Source: Gyromitra esculenta
Taxonomy: Eukaryota > Ascomycota > Pezizomycetes > Pezizales > Discinaceae
Direction of reading: 5' to 3'
DNA: 64,000 nucleotides
Assembly (NCBI GenBank): GCA_038503075.1
Contig: JBCAML010000022.1
Coordinates: forward strand, 1,054,001 to 1,118,000
In this document: positions 49,750 through 59,888 of the stretch, one piece after another
How positions within the stretch are numbered: the first letter of the stretch is position 1
Layout of the letters: the number at the start of each line of letters is the position of its first letter
Notes under the pieces: generated by a model
The model's input: the letters and a program-made list of their open reading frames with translations, nothing else
Told to the model about the DNA's origin: nothing
Databases searched by the model: none
Translations under genes and position numbers: made by a program

Positions 49750-49950
49750 CTACTCGTGATACAAGTTTTTATAGTCACCAAAGAAGTGACACAGTGGTCA
49801 GCCGCAGATTGCGATCAAGTTTCAATAACGACGATGGGATCGTGGAAAACGCTTATCTCTCATGGGGCGAAAGAGCTTAAAATCTTGGAACATTCGGGAA
49901 TGCCCCATACGCTATCTAAACTATATTATTTACCAGACGTTTGGCAGTGA
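49750..49950 (+). pseudogene. Possible Ty1/copia polyprotein scrap
   Basis: A 64-codon frame contains ISHGAKELKILEHSG and ends TLSKLYYLPDVWQ before a stop. The spacing resembles the end of the copia aspartic-protease region, where a conserved L.(N/K).YYLPD is followed by NLIS. There are no long terminal repeats and no other pol domains nearby. Assignment is weak and rests on this motif alone. Confidence 0.3.
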
Positions 49951-50534
49951 GCTTTGCTTTGAACTAAGTATCTATATTAACTAGTACATGTAGTACGAAG
50001 CGGGTGCTGCGGTATCAGGCTCGATAGAGATGCAACCAACAGGGCCAAATCTCATTTAAATAGCGCAAATTACTGAAGGTCCTGCGTATAAAGATTGTGA
50101 TATACCCATAAAACTATTGAAGAAGGGTCCTTCGCATAGGGGCAAAGTACTGGTGCGTCTTCAGCTTTTGGCTGTGCCGAAGACTGCGGGAAACGCCGAA
50201 AATTATATTGCTTTTTTCCCCTTATTCACTTGTGCATATTGCAAAGATGTATTTCCTAAAAATGGACCTATACGGGGCAATCAGCCTTCGTAGTGAGCCT
50301 TTTTGTGCCAAACATTCGGGTTGTGCAAAAGCTCAGCCTCTGTCTGACAATGTGCTATAGCTAAGACTCAACTCTGGATTAATACTAGAATATCAGAACC
50401 TTAAGCTCACAAGCCATGGCTAGCGGCAAACGGGGAATATGGAGATGATATTTAAAAAAAAACTATCCTGTGACTCCGAATTTAGGTTGATGTAGTCAGG
50501 TGAAGATGGATAAACTCACTGAATGCACTTACTA
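49951..50534. other. AT-rich spacer
   Basis: No gene or RNA is recognised. TACATGTA lies at 49985. Confidence 0.45.
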
Positions 50535-50681
50535 GAGCGGTGGAGGGGTCAGCGAGGCAGGGTATAACGAGGCTTGAGTAGCAAATGGAATGTTTCGTCA
50601 CAAAATGGACATATATCAGTTTGTTAGCCAAGACCGCCAAGCCTCGTTATACCCTCTGTCTCGCTGACCCCTCCAGTGCCC
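50535..50681. mobile_element. 147-bp TA-flanked inverted-repeat element
   Basis: The arms are about 40 bp and nearly identical: left GGAGGGGTCAGCGAGGCAG then GGTATAACGAGGCTTG; right (reverse-complemented) GGAGGGGTCAGCGAGACAG, then two extra bases and GGTATAACGAGGCTTG. TA dinucleotides flank both ends (50533-50534 and 50682-50683), the target duplication of Tc1/mariner-type transposons. There is no coding capacity, so it is a miniature element needing a transposase from elsewhere. The arms are well preserved, so insertion may be fairly recent. Confidence 0.7.
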
Positions 50682-51008
50682 TAATCATCTTATTTATTTG
50701 GCAAGTGTGTATTTTGCGTTGTGCAATAACTGATTATCGAGTGATGGTATATGATTAGTAGGCTTTTTGAATTGTAAGTTTGAGATTGAGTGCCTTTTGG
50801 TGGGCTTAAATACTGTTATAGATAATAAAATAGGGATCTATTCCTTAATCTTGGACGGAGGGTGCCTCTATGGATATATCGCCTTCGCAGATACTAAGTT
50901 CTGGTGGGGGCCGCGAGTTTTGATAAAACTACGAATGTTAGATCACTATAGGGTTTACTAGATTGGTTCAAGGTATGAATCTAGACTCATGAGAAGATAC
51001 TCACTTTC

Positions 51009-51205
51009 TTACAGAATACCGGAATAAATTTCTTGGGCAGGAATTTTTGCATTTTTAGGAATCAAGATCTTGTTAGGCCCGGTGAGCAGTCTACCATCTA
51101 AGTTGATTTGTAAAGGAGTTTTGTGATATATAAGTTTAAATTTACCCTCTTTAGTACATGTAATTTGATTGACTCTAAATTTCGATAGACTTATAATAGT
51201 GCCAT
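51009..51205 (-). pseudogene. Possible Ty1/copia polyprotein scrap, opposite strand
   Basis: The minus frame encodes IISLSKFRVNQITCTKEGK, then FKLIYHKTPL, then DGRLLTGPNKILIPKNA. This resembles the copia segment after the protease that normally reads NLISVSKL, then G/K-rich strands, then a conserved G..L. It would be expected just after a YYLPD motif such as the one at 49900-49950, but lies 1.1 kb away on the other strand. The frame continues into the neighbouring inverted-repeat element, which is unrelated. No intact domain remains. Confidence 0.3.
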
Positions 51206-51224
51206 AACCTATGGGTTGTATGTA

Positions 51225-51501
51225 CAGTTGTGTCCAACAAGTTCTTGCGGTTTTTGAGGTACCGATGTAACGAGGTGTCATGAACCCCCGCTTCCCATAT
51301 AATAGAACACCCCCAACTCCACTAGGTATGCCTCCCACAACTAAAGCTAAATCACATCGGTATGATAAGAGACATACTACCACCGCACTAAGTGACAATG
51401 GCAATACTAGTAAATGTTTTCATCACTCGTTCAAGTTGGGGTTCGTGACACCTCGTTGCATCGGTACCTCAAAAACCGCAAGAACTTGTTGGACGCAACT
51501 G
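51225..51501. mobile_element. 277-bp TA-flanked element with 64-bp terminal inverted repeats
   Basis: The left end reads CAGTTGTGTCCAACAAGTTC and the right end, reverse-complemented, CAGTTGCGTCCAACAAGTTC. The match runs about 64 bp (to 51288; right arm from 51438). The clear differences are C/T, with T always in the left arm, as RIP on one strand would give. TA flanks both ends (51223-51224, 51502-51503) and the termini begin CAGT, as in Tc1/mariner elements. No transposase is encoded; it is a non-autonomous element. Confidence 0.72.
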
Positions 51502-51725
51502 TACCTATTGAATAAACAAATGAATAAGTGATAGACTCATGATCATAGAGTATCACTCAGCGCCTGATAACCACTCCCCTCTCAACCACTTGTTGTTTAT
51601 TTATCTTGTCTAGAACGCTCTCCACTGCTTTCTTTCCTCTCCCTCCAGCCAACTCCTTATTTTGTACAACCCGTTCGAACACCATAAACCAACCCCATAG
51701 CAAAAAACACCCACCTGTAATAAAC

Positions 51726-52049
51726 CTACCACTGCCCGCGCCCTACTAGCCACTCTAGTATCATCTCTGTTCCGCGTGCTGCTTGACGTTCCCCCTCAGC
51801 TCGCATACGCAGTTCTAGCTCCCAGTCTTGCTGCTTTTGGGTGCTTTTGGGCTTTAGAGTGTATTCCGCGTTTATATAAATGATTATGCGGCGAGGTTTT
51901 TGGTGGGGGCTTAAGGTGGTGGGGCATGGTATGCGTGTGGGGTGCTGGGTTTTGCTGTTGGAGGAGGGGGAGGGTGAGGAGGAGGGTGTGTAGGTAGGGC
52001 TGCTGGGAGGGGTGAAGATGATTTGGGAGTTGGAGCTGCAGCTAGACAT
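51726..52049 (-). CDS. Possible small protein (107 aa), unrecognised
   Basis: The frame is open further upstream (212 codons from 52364), but that part is Thr/Pro/Ser repeat typical of translated leader, so I place the start at ATG 52049 (MSSCSSNSQIIFTPPSSP). The first half is Ser/Pro-rich. The second half carries KPRRIIIYINAEYTLKPK and a charged helix (DWELELRMRAEGERQAARG) and ends WLVGRGQW. Nothing resembles a known domain. It lies convergent-free about 750 bp downstream of SGT2 on the same strand. Confidence 0.4.
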   Translation of the reverse strand: MSSCSSNSQIIFTPPSSPTYTPSSSPSPSSNSKTQHPTRIPCPTTLSPHQKPRRIIIYINAEYTLKPKSTQKQQDWELELRMRAEGERQAARGTEMILEWLVGRGQW

Positions 52050-52802
52050 TGTGCTGTTTTGGTGTTGGGATCGTAGTTGGAGTCGTGGGGCTAGTTTTGT
52101 GGTGGAGATGAGGAGATGGAGATGAGGGATAGATTTTGGTGTCGGGGCTGTGGTTGGAGTCGTGGTATTCGGCTTGGTGGTGGTGGAAGAGGGGAGATAG
52201 TTTTTTAGATGGAGTGGTAGCCTGGGCCCTAGCTTTTTATTTCCCTCTTCTTTTCGCTCCGCTGTGTGGTGGGGCTTGAAATCTTTTTTGTGACTATTCG
52301 GTGTATCGCCTGATTTTAATTCCGGCAAGGGCCGAGTGATTTGTTGTGATTCGCAGTCCAACACCGATTTTCTCCACTTTTGTTGAATGGGGATCTTTTT
52401 AGAGATCCCATAAGCAATGAATCAAAGAGGGCTGCTTTCGGAATACGTGTATCTAGTGGAATGCCTGATTCTGAACTTTGTATTCCGTTGGGATTCATAG
52501 AGTGAAGCAGACCAGGCTCTCATGCACTCATGCACTACTCTCCCTATCACGAATCCTCTTCCTCTCCCAAGCCTAACCGACGGAAATAACTTTCACATCT
52601 CACAACGTAGCACTCGGTACTTAGACTTCAATCTTCCAGGTATACGCCCCATATTTTATCATTTGTTCATTATCCAGATATGTAATGCCAACGACCATGC
52701 ACAAAAGCCAAAAAAATAGAAATAGTCTCCAGAGTCGAAATCAACAAGGAAGGAAGAAGACGGGGAGAGAAAAAATAACTAAAAACCTCAAAACCAATTT
52801 AC
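52050..52802. other. Spacer between the 107-aa frame and SGT2
   Basis: It holds the T/G-rich plus strand (A/C-rich on minus) leader of the possible 107-aa gene and the 3' flank of SGT2. No other gene is supported. Confidence 0.45.
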
Positions 52803-54007
52803 TTAAGGCGCCGACGGGGGTGTACCGCGTCCAGCACCGGGAGCACCGCCACCTTGACCGCCCATAAAGTTCCGGGCCCTAGATAACCATTAAGTTTGAT
52901 GCTCCGGCACGGCTTAGCGATAGGATAGACTTACATCTCAGCAATACTAGGGTCCGCCATCAACGAGCTAAGATCAGGCATCCCACCGCCGCCGCCACCA
53001 CCACCAACCGAGTCCATCATGTTCCTCAACCGCGGATTATTCATAAGCCCCGACATCAAATCCGGATTACTCATGAGATTCTGGGCCATCTGCGAGAACA
53101 TGGGGTTGCTCATGATGCTAGATAGATCCGGCATTCCACCGCCACCGCCACCGGGTCCGCCCCTTCCACCTCCAAACATCGATGCTAGTCCCGCCAAATC
53201 TGGCAGATCACCGCCGCCAGGGCCTCCACGAGTTGCAGGTGAGTTATCGTCATCGTCGCTTGCGCCTTCTTCCTCCTCTACTCTTCGTTTTGCTGTCTCA
53301 TACCCCTTCCGCATGATATCACCACCACCATTACCTTCCGCATCAATACCGGCTTTGTAGGCTTCCATGCTACCACGTGCATCACCTTTAGCGAAGCGAG
53401 CGAGACCAAGGCGAGACCAAGCTTTGGTATATCCTGGATCTGTGTCGACGGCGACCTGGGCGTCGACGATGGCCGCATCGTAGTCGCCAATTGAGGAATG
53501 TGCAGCTGCGCGGTTAGAGAGATAGATGGGGTTGTTCGGGTTCAGCTTCAACGCCTGGGTGTAGAAGTCGATGGCAGAGTTGTAGTCCTTCTTTGACATC
53601 GCAGCGTTTCCCTGCCCTTTTAAGACTTCTGCTGCAGCTTTATCTGCATCGGATGGACCGGAAGCTGAAGGGGAGGCGGAAGTAGAGGCGGTGGGTGCTG
53701 AAGCGGCTGGAGTCGCTGGTTGTTTAGCTTTCATCTTTTCGAAGACACCATAGATGGTCGTAAGGGACTGTCCACCGAGGGCGTCATCCATAGCAGATTT
53801 GCTGGTAGGGTCGACCTTGAAGGCGTCGGCGATACATTGAGAAGCTACTTCGAGCGAGTCTTTGTCATCGGAAGAGACGGTACCATCGGTAGAAGAGGCG
53901 TTGAGAAAGTCGATGATGGCGAGGGCGAGTCGCTTTTTGGATTCGGATGCCTGCACGTGAGGTTAGCTGTGTTAGGCAGGGAGTGGGGAACAGGAAGCAA
54001 GCACCAT
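52803..54007 (-). CDS. SGT2: SGT2/SGTA co-chaperone, TPR protein (364 aa)
   Basis: There are three exons: 54007-54005 (only the ATG), 53950-52935 and 52878-52803. Intron 1 (54 nt) has an agctaacc branch point and acceptor cgtgcag; its donor gtgctt is weak. Intron 2 (56 nt) starts gtaagt and ends tctag. SGT2 hands tail-anchored membrane proteins to the Get4-Get5/Get3 machinery in the cytosol. Residues 2-75 (ASESKKRLALAIIDFL through GGQSLTTIYGVFEKMKAK) are the SGTA dimerisation domain that binds Get5. Residues about 105-210 are three TPRs (LKGQGNAAMSKKDYNSAIDF onward), which bind Hsp70/Hsp90 tails. The C-terminal Gly/Met-rich part (MSNPMFSQMAQNLMSNPDLM) is the hydrophobic-substrate region, ending MARNFMGGQGG and TPPSAP. 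Length and order are normal. A start further upstream is unlikely because the frame closes there. Confidence 0.92.
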
Positions 54008-57000
54008 GATTGGAGAGATGAACTTCTTAAAGCTTAGAGAAGTTCAAATAATCCGACGGGAGGGATATGGTAAAGACAATGCAGTGGTACCGAGACTTAT
54101 AAAGGAAGCAGAAGCACAGGGGAAGGAAGAGGGGGAGAAGGGAGATTGCTTTGGTGGGGTCCCGTGCCAAGACATGCACGTGGAAGCTTCTCGCAGCTCT
54201 CAGCAACCCTGGCCCTCGCGAAGAAGGAAAGGAGGGTCTCAAAGGTACATGTATTTTTGCCATGCTTTGTTCTACAGAAACGGTGGAGTGCCTTCTTCTG
54301 TGCTACGTGCAGTATGTCCCACTTCAAAGTTGTTGGTAAGGCTGGGGCCTCTTTCTCTGGCCGACCAGGGCTTAGGGTTCCCTTCCCAAGGCGTTCCAGG
54401 AACCTGAGCGAGCAAACATCACTTCTCTCAAGCTCACCCACCATTAACGAAGTCACCATCTCAACTTCTTCCACAATTATCACATATTTTATTCATATTT
54501 ATAAATTTTACCTCAATCAACTTCTACAGCAGTCTGGTGTGTCCAATCTGACCGTCAAGATAGATAATAATGATGGATTCGTTACATGTACTTCTCAGGG
54601 ATGCAAAATTCAATATAATCTAGAAATTTACTGCAACAGAACACTTGATGGAACCAAGCTTACCTTCATCTAAAGTGGGTCTCCTCGTCTATACTTTATG
54701 CAAATTAGAGAATTTCTGATCACTGCCACTATCATCACTCCTAATCACTCGCACGAATATAAACTGACCAAAGTTCTAGTAAGTCATTACGTCGTCCAAG
54801 TTTTTACAATATCTAGAATTTAAAAATCCTTTGGACGATTGTGTCATGAGTCTCTAATTCAGCACTCGATCCCTCTCGTGGGCTAGAGAAACCAACAGAA
54901 GCTACAGTATTCAACCCGTGGTCACCCGTGGGTTACTCCTTAAAAATTGATTACCCTAAATCGAACCTTTCCCTACAAACTTCATACATTCGAAAAATTT
55001 AAGACACAATACTGCTGATGTCACCGTTTTTTAGTCATAGGTAATCGTCAGTCTACCACCCTATACGTTGTTCTGGTAAAGGGGGGGTTTTTTTTGACGA
55101 CTTATTCGCCTGGATCTGGGGTAAACGGACACACACAAGCCACCCACAAACCATGAATTTCCTGCCTACGAACCACTGACAAATGTCCTTGGGCATGGAG
55201 TCCTAATGTGATAAAGATTTGTTCCAAGGACTACCATTTCTTTCTCAGAAGGCTCACCCGGATGCAATTTCTGATCAAAGACTGTGTTGTTGCTCATTCT
55301 TCTGCGGAAAAAAAAAAATACTAAGGAAAATTTAACACAAGCTAGCGCAAAAGCTCTAACAACTCCACTCAGCCACCTAGCCATACTGGCAACACGGATA
55401 CTACAGCTAGTATATCTCTAAAATGGCGGCTGAGACTCCACGTTTCTAAGAGAAACTGAAAAAAAAACACTTCTTCTAATGAAATTCTAGTTAATCATAT
55501 TTACATTGCTACATTCTGACTTTTAGGGTGCTGTAGGTGTTATTGATCGCGCCCTCGGCCGAGACATAGTGAGTACTTGCGCATTACCTAGAGAACGAGT
55601 ACTACCTATGCGCCGAGCACAAGAACGGGGTTTTAAATTTAGCGATGAATCTGAACGCGGCATCTGTGTTCTAGTGATGTCCGCTGGATACGTTATTCAA
55701 AATAGACACTCAGAGTGAGATTATATTCCGAAATTTTCTCAGGGATTGTAGGGGCGTTTGTTACTTCGTGGCTGTGGACAACCTCGAAATTTCCGAGGAG
55801 TTCGCTGAGCCCGATCGAGAAGCCCGAAGTCAGGTCCCGGACCCTATAGATAAAACGATTATATGGACTCGAAGTATTTGCGAGAGGGAGATGTTTTCTG
55901 AGGTTTAGCTAATTGTTTCTTTTCGAAACAAGATACCGAAGATATCGATAGTTACTACAATATCTGGAGGCATATCGTGCTAAACACGATTATGTCCGAC
56001 CTATAAATTTTTCCATTTCAGAGACACAGATTTGAAGTAGCAAACGTTTTAAGACAGCTAAACAACTTTTGTAAAACGGCGGATGAAGGTACCGGGTATT
56101 GAAGGCATTCAGTTACTAAATTTTCTGCGGGAAACGGGTAGTCGAAGCTAATAGCGTTATAGATTCAATATAGCTTTACGTCGAAACAAAAGCAGCGTTA
56201 TCTCACCAAGATTCTAGTCTTCTCTAGGCGTTCATTCAGGCATCGTTAGTCATTTAGTTTCATGTTCCTGACTAGATGAAATCCTTCATCGAGCCTTATT
56301 GGCAGGGTCGGAGTCATTAAGACCCATTGAAAAGGGGGGTGATTTGTGTGTGGGTGATGGGACTTATCTAATGCCGTCAAATAGTATATTGGGTTCGTCA
56401 TTAATGGGGTAGGTGCTTTAGGAAACGTTTCTCTTGCGCAGCAAACAGTCACTATTAGTACTTCGGCGCCAATCAAGATATTGCGAGGATACAGCTACTC
56501 CACAACTATGGATCGGAAGTATTATCGAAAGTAAGGGCTGTTTTCGTGAGCCTAGATACTGGAATCTCGGTATGTATTTTTGGGTTCGTCGTTAACAGTT
56601 GTATAAATAGACTATGAAGCAAAGATTAGTTATTAAGGCATATCTCTGCTGTGCATGCCATCCCCGATATTACCGATTCAGAGCCTACATGTAGTCTTCG
56701 CGTTTAGATGACCTTGCTATCGCAGCACGGAAATTATTTACTCGGTTTTGGCGTCTATTACCCACTGCGATCTCACACAAACTGTTCTCTGAGACCTGGA
56801 TCTACTAACTTCCGTTAGTTAGGAAACAATAATACATTCAAATCCCAAAACCTCTGAAAATGCTACAATATGAGTACTAAGATACAGATTTTGCTTTGAG
56901 AGCTCATATCGTCTGATTTCAACAACTGATCTAACCTCCTTCGAAGATACGATGTATGTCTCAGTTTATTCAAAAATTTGCTATAAATATCTAGGTCTGC

Positions 57001-58349
57001 GTTACAAAACTCCCTTGATATAATTTCCCCAACCAGATACCTCCGAAGGCGATATTTAGAGCGGCATGTACACCAAAATTGAGGTTCAGGCTATCGTTTA
57101 ACATCCCCCGGGCCAGAATCGTGGGATTTGAGGTGTTAATTACGTCCAAATTACAATTTGTCTTATAATTTACCCACCATGCATTAAAGACGAATTTTTG
57201 GCTGCAGCCGTGACTTCTAGGCAAGAATGTAGAAGCTGAGTCATTGGAATGCTCCTTTCTCTAAGATTATTGTCAAAGAGCTAGGGACAATACGAGTATG
57301 TTCAGAGAGAGAGGTCCAGTGCAGAGTGAGATTAAGCTGATCTGAGTTTTTCTCTCTTTTAACTAGGATCTAACAAATATTCCCCTCCATTTCAGGAACG
57401 CGATTGTCATATGAAAACACTCTATTTCCGCTTCTTATCTGACCTACCGAATAATACATGGAAGCCGACGGTGAATGTAGGCTGTTCCATTATATCAAAA
57501 GTCGCTAAAGTGCTATTCAATTTTTTTTTCCTATTAAAGCATTAGAGAATAGTATTCAGATGATCAAGCTTTATTAAATGCTTATCACGATGACTCAGCC
57601 CTTCCAATCCTTAAACTCGAAATTGCTAACAAAATTACTCGAAAATATCACTATTACCACAGCCTAGTATACAGTTCGTCTTGAAACTATTAAATAGCAC
57701 CGATTCTGTATGGTTTTATAACCTACATAAGAAACTCATAACTTGGAGAATACGGCATATATACCGGGCATTAATATACAGTCCGGAGAGTAGGGTGTTT
57801 TTGGTAGCGCGTTGTTAAAAAATGTAGGAATAAGTTAGGATGGCTACAAAATTAGCTTCGAGAACTCTGCAGCGCTACCGATTTACTCCCGCATTCATAA
57901 GGATGATATATGAATATCGTACCAATTTCATCCCCTTTTCCGGTACTGTGCTTCAGGCCAAGCTCTTTCGGAAGAATTGTATCCCCAAGAATTACCAACC
58001 TAACGAAATACCACTGGCCACTACTAATTTAAAGATATATTCACCAACCAAACCACACGTGGCACCGCAAAAACAGCAAAAACAATAGAGATATTCATCT
58101 CTCAAATTAGCCTTAAATTTCACTACCAAAAAATTCCAACGCCACAGTAAGTAAGTAAGTAAATTTCATATACGCATTAGTCCAACGCCACAGAATCCTT
58201 AAGGGATTGTATGGCTTTAGACTTCGAATATTCTGATTACTGCTATCGAGTCAATTGGAGCCTATCTGGTCAGCTGCCGATATTAAACTGCACGAACTTA
58301 TCCAGGAATAATACTGCCCCCCCGTATTCCTAGTCACAAACTCTGGGGG
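54008..58349. other. AT-rich gene desert upstream of SGT2, about 4.3 kb
   Basis: The first several hundred bases are the SGT2 promoter; a 175-codon plus frame at 54146-54673 crosses it and is not believed. From 54.7 kb on the DNA is AT-rich with short frames only (82 codons at 57840-58088, starting MATKLASRTLQRYRFTP, has no motif I can name). TACATGTA occurs at 54246, 54583 and 56686. A TAAG tetranucleotide microsatellite lies at about 58146-58161, between two copies of TCCAACGCCACAG (about 58135 and 58181). Confidence 0.45.
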
Positions 58350-58724
58350 GTGGCCAAAAACACTCCATCCGTACACCTTCTGCAGCTACCCATTGAAATG
58401 TATAAATTGGTGTCTAGTTATTACGACATCCGCGAGGAAAACGCCAGCAAAGAGATCCGGCGCCGGCATTGTTCGATCTTGAGATTTATACAATTTATCT
58501 CCATTCACACCAAGAAATTCATTTTAGTCCACCAGAAGAAAACGGGAAGATAAACCCCACTAGAATATATTCGTCAAGTGCCGAAGTTGCTGTCAGCACA
58601 TTCGAGTGGCTGAAAGTAATGACTAGGCCCCGGGGGGCTTGTACGATATTCTACAAGTGCACACCATCAATGGGAAACTGCAGGCATTCGAAAAATATGC
58701 TGAAACGCGCGATCCCCTGCGGTA
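58350..58724 (+). pseudogene. Possible F-box-like gene fragment
   Basis: One frame (58350-58553) contains LLQLPIEMYKLVSSYYD, which resembles the start of an F-box (LP.E.....SYL). A second frame (about 58469-58724) overlaps it and reads FEWLKVMTRPRGACTIFYKC, ending at a good donor (TGCG|gtaagta at about 58725). The change of frame suggests a small deletion or an unseen splice. No start or downstream exon is evident. The assignment rests on one short motif. Confidence 0.22.
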
Positions 58725-58774
58725 AGTAAACCAAACGCGGGGACTAGATATTGATACAAGTTCTAACATTCTTA

Positions 58775-58945
58775 GAATCATTAACGTCCTCAACTACGCA
58801 TTCACAAAACGCATTCACACACGGCAATGAGCCAAATTATTAGGAACCAAACAAGGCTATAAACACCCATTCTAGCATCCCAAATCATCAACGTTCCTCA
58901 GCTATACTTTATCTAGGAAACGCATTCAGCAAGGCAATCTCCTAG
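58775..58945 (+). repeat. Imperfect tandem duplication
   Basis: Two stretches about 108 bp apart share AATCATTAACGTCCTCAACT / AATCATCAACGTTCCTCAGC followed by AACGCATTCA...GGCAAT. Differences are mostly transitions. It probably marks an old local duplication later mutated; no function is implied. Confidence 0.4.
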
Positions 58946-59888
58946 AGCTATGAAAACAAAACAAAACAAGAATACTAACAAGAGAGTAGCGAGGGGAGGG
59001 TGATGAAGAAATTTAGGCAGTTACAAGGGACATCGCGAGATAAATGCGGTCTTGCAGTGAGATTAAGAGTTCCAAAGATTCCTACGATATCCCAGCTAAT
59101 CGGTCGCATCAGATGATTGATTATAGCAGAAGCACGTATTAAACACACTAAATGAATGGCGTACTGCAGGTGAGGCATTAGTAGACGCCGTGATGAGTTA
59201 CCTATTAAGTCAAAGAATTCCAGACAAGAGAAGTTCAGCGAAGGGCGGGATGATATATTGATATTGCTTGGCGGTCTGTCAATGCTTTTATCTCGTGATT
59301 ATTTTTCTTTCGTTTACTTCTGGTTCCGAACCACATATTTTTTGATGTATATCTTTCGGTAGTTCGCTCTGATTGTTCACAGAGGATAGATCAGGAGGGA
59401 GGCCATCGCTTTGTAAAGATAGAAAAGCATTTTGTGTGTCCCTCCATATAGTGTCACTACCAGCTTTTTGTCTATTGAGATCATGCAATATCACTCGTCG
59501 CACCTACCCACTCAGTCATGCAAGTATCGCTGTAAAGCGCAGAAGCCATACAACCATAGCCCCCCAATAGCAAAAGATATGTGTAGAGGAAAACATGCTC
59601 GTAAGTAAGTCGGATCTATTGTATACCCCAAAACCCCAGCAACTTTTACCACCCCTACTTCTACCACTCTCCTACTTTTTACCTACACTTCACAGGCCTA
59701 CGTAGAAAAAGAAAAAGAAAAAGAAAACCGACATCCAAGCCAGCGCCGCAAACTAGGAATCCTGCATTTCAAAAGAAACAAAAACTCAAAGAAAAGGAAA
59801 GAAGAAGGGAAAAAAAAGAAAAGTAAAATATAGGTACTAGAAAGAACCCTTCCCCCCCCAACTCCCCTCCCCACATCCCCCCGATCTT
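58946..59888. other. Stretch without a gene, 3' flank of eIF3h
   Basis: Short frames only. A GAAAAA hexanucleotide microsatellite lies at about 59706-59731. The bases nearest 59889 are the probable 3' untranslated region of eIF3h. Confidence 0.45.

Noticed and set aside
54146..54673. 175-codon plus frame upstream of SGT2
   Set aside because: Crosses the SGT2 promoter, no motif, and changes composition midway into AT-rich DNA.
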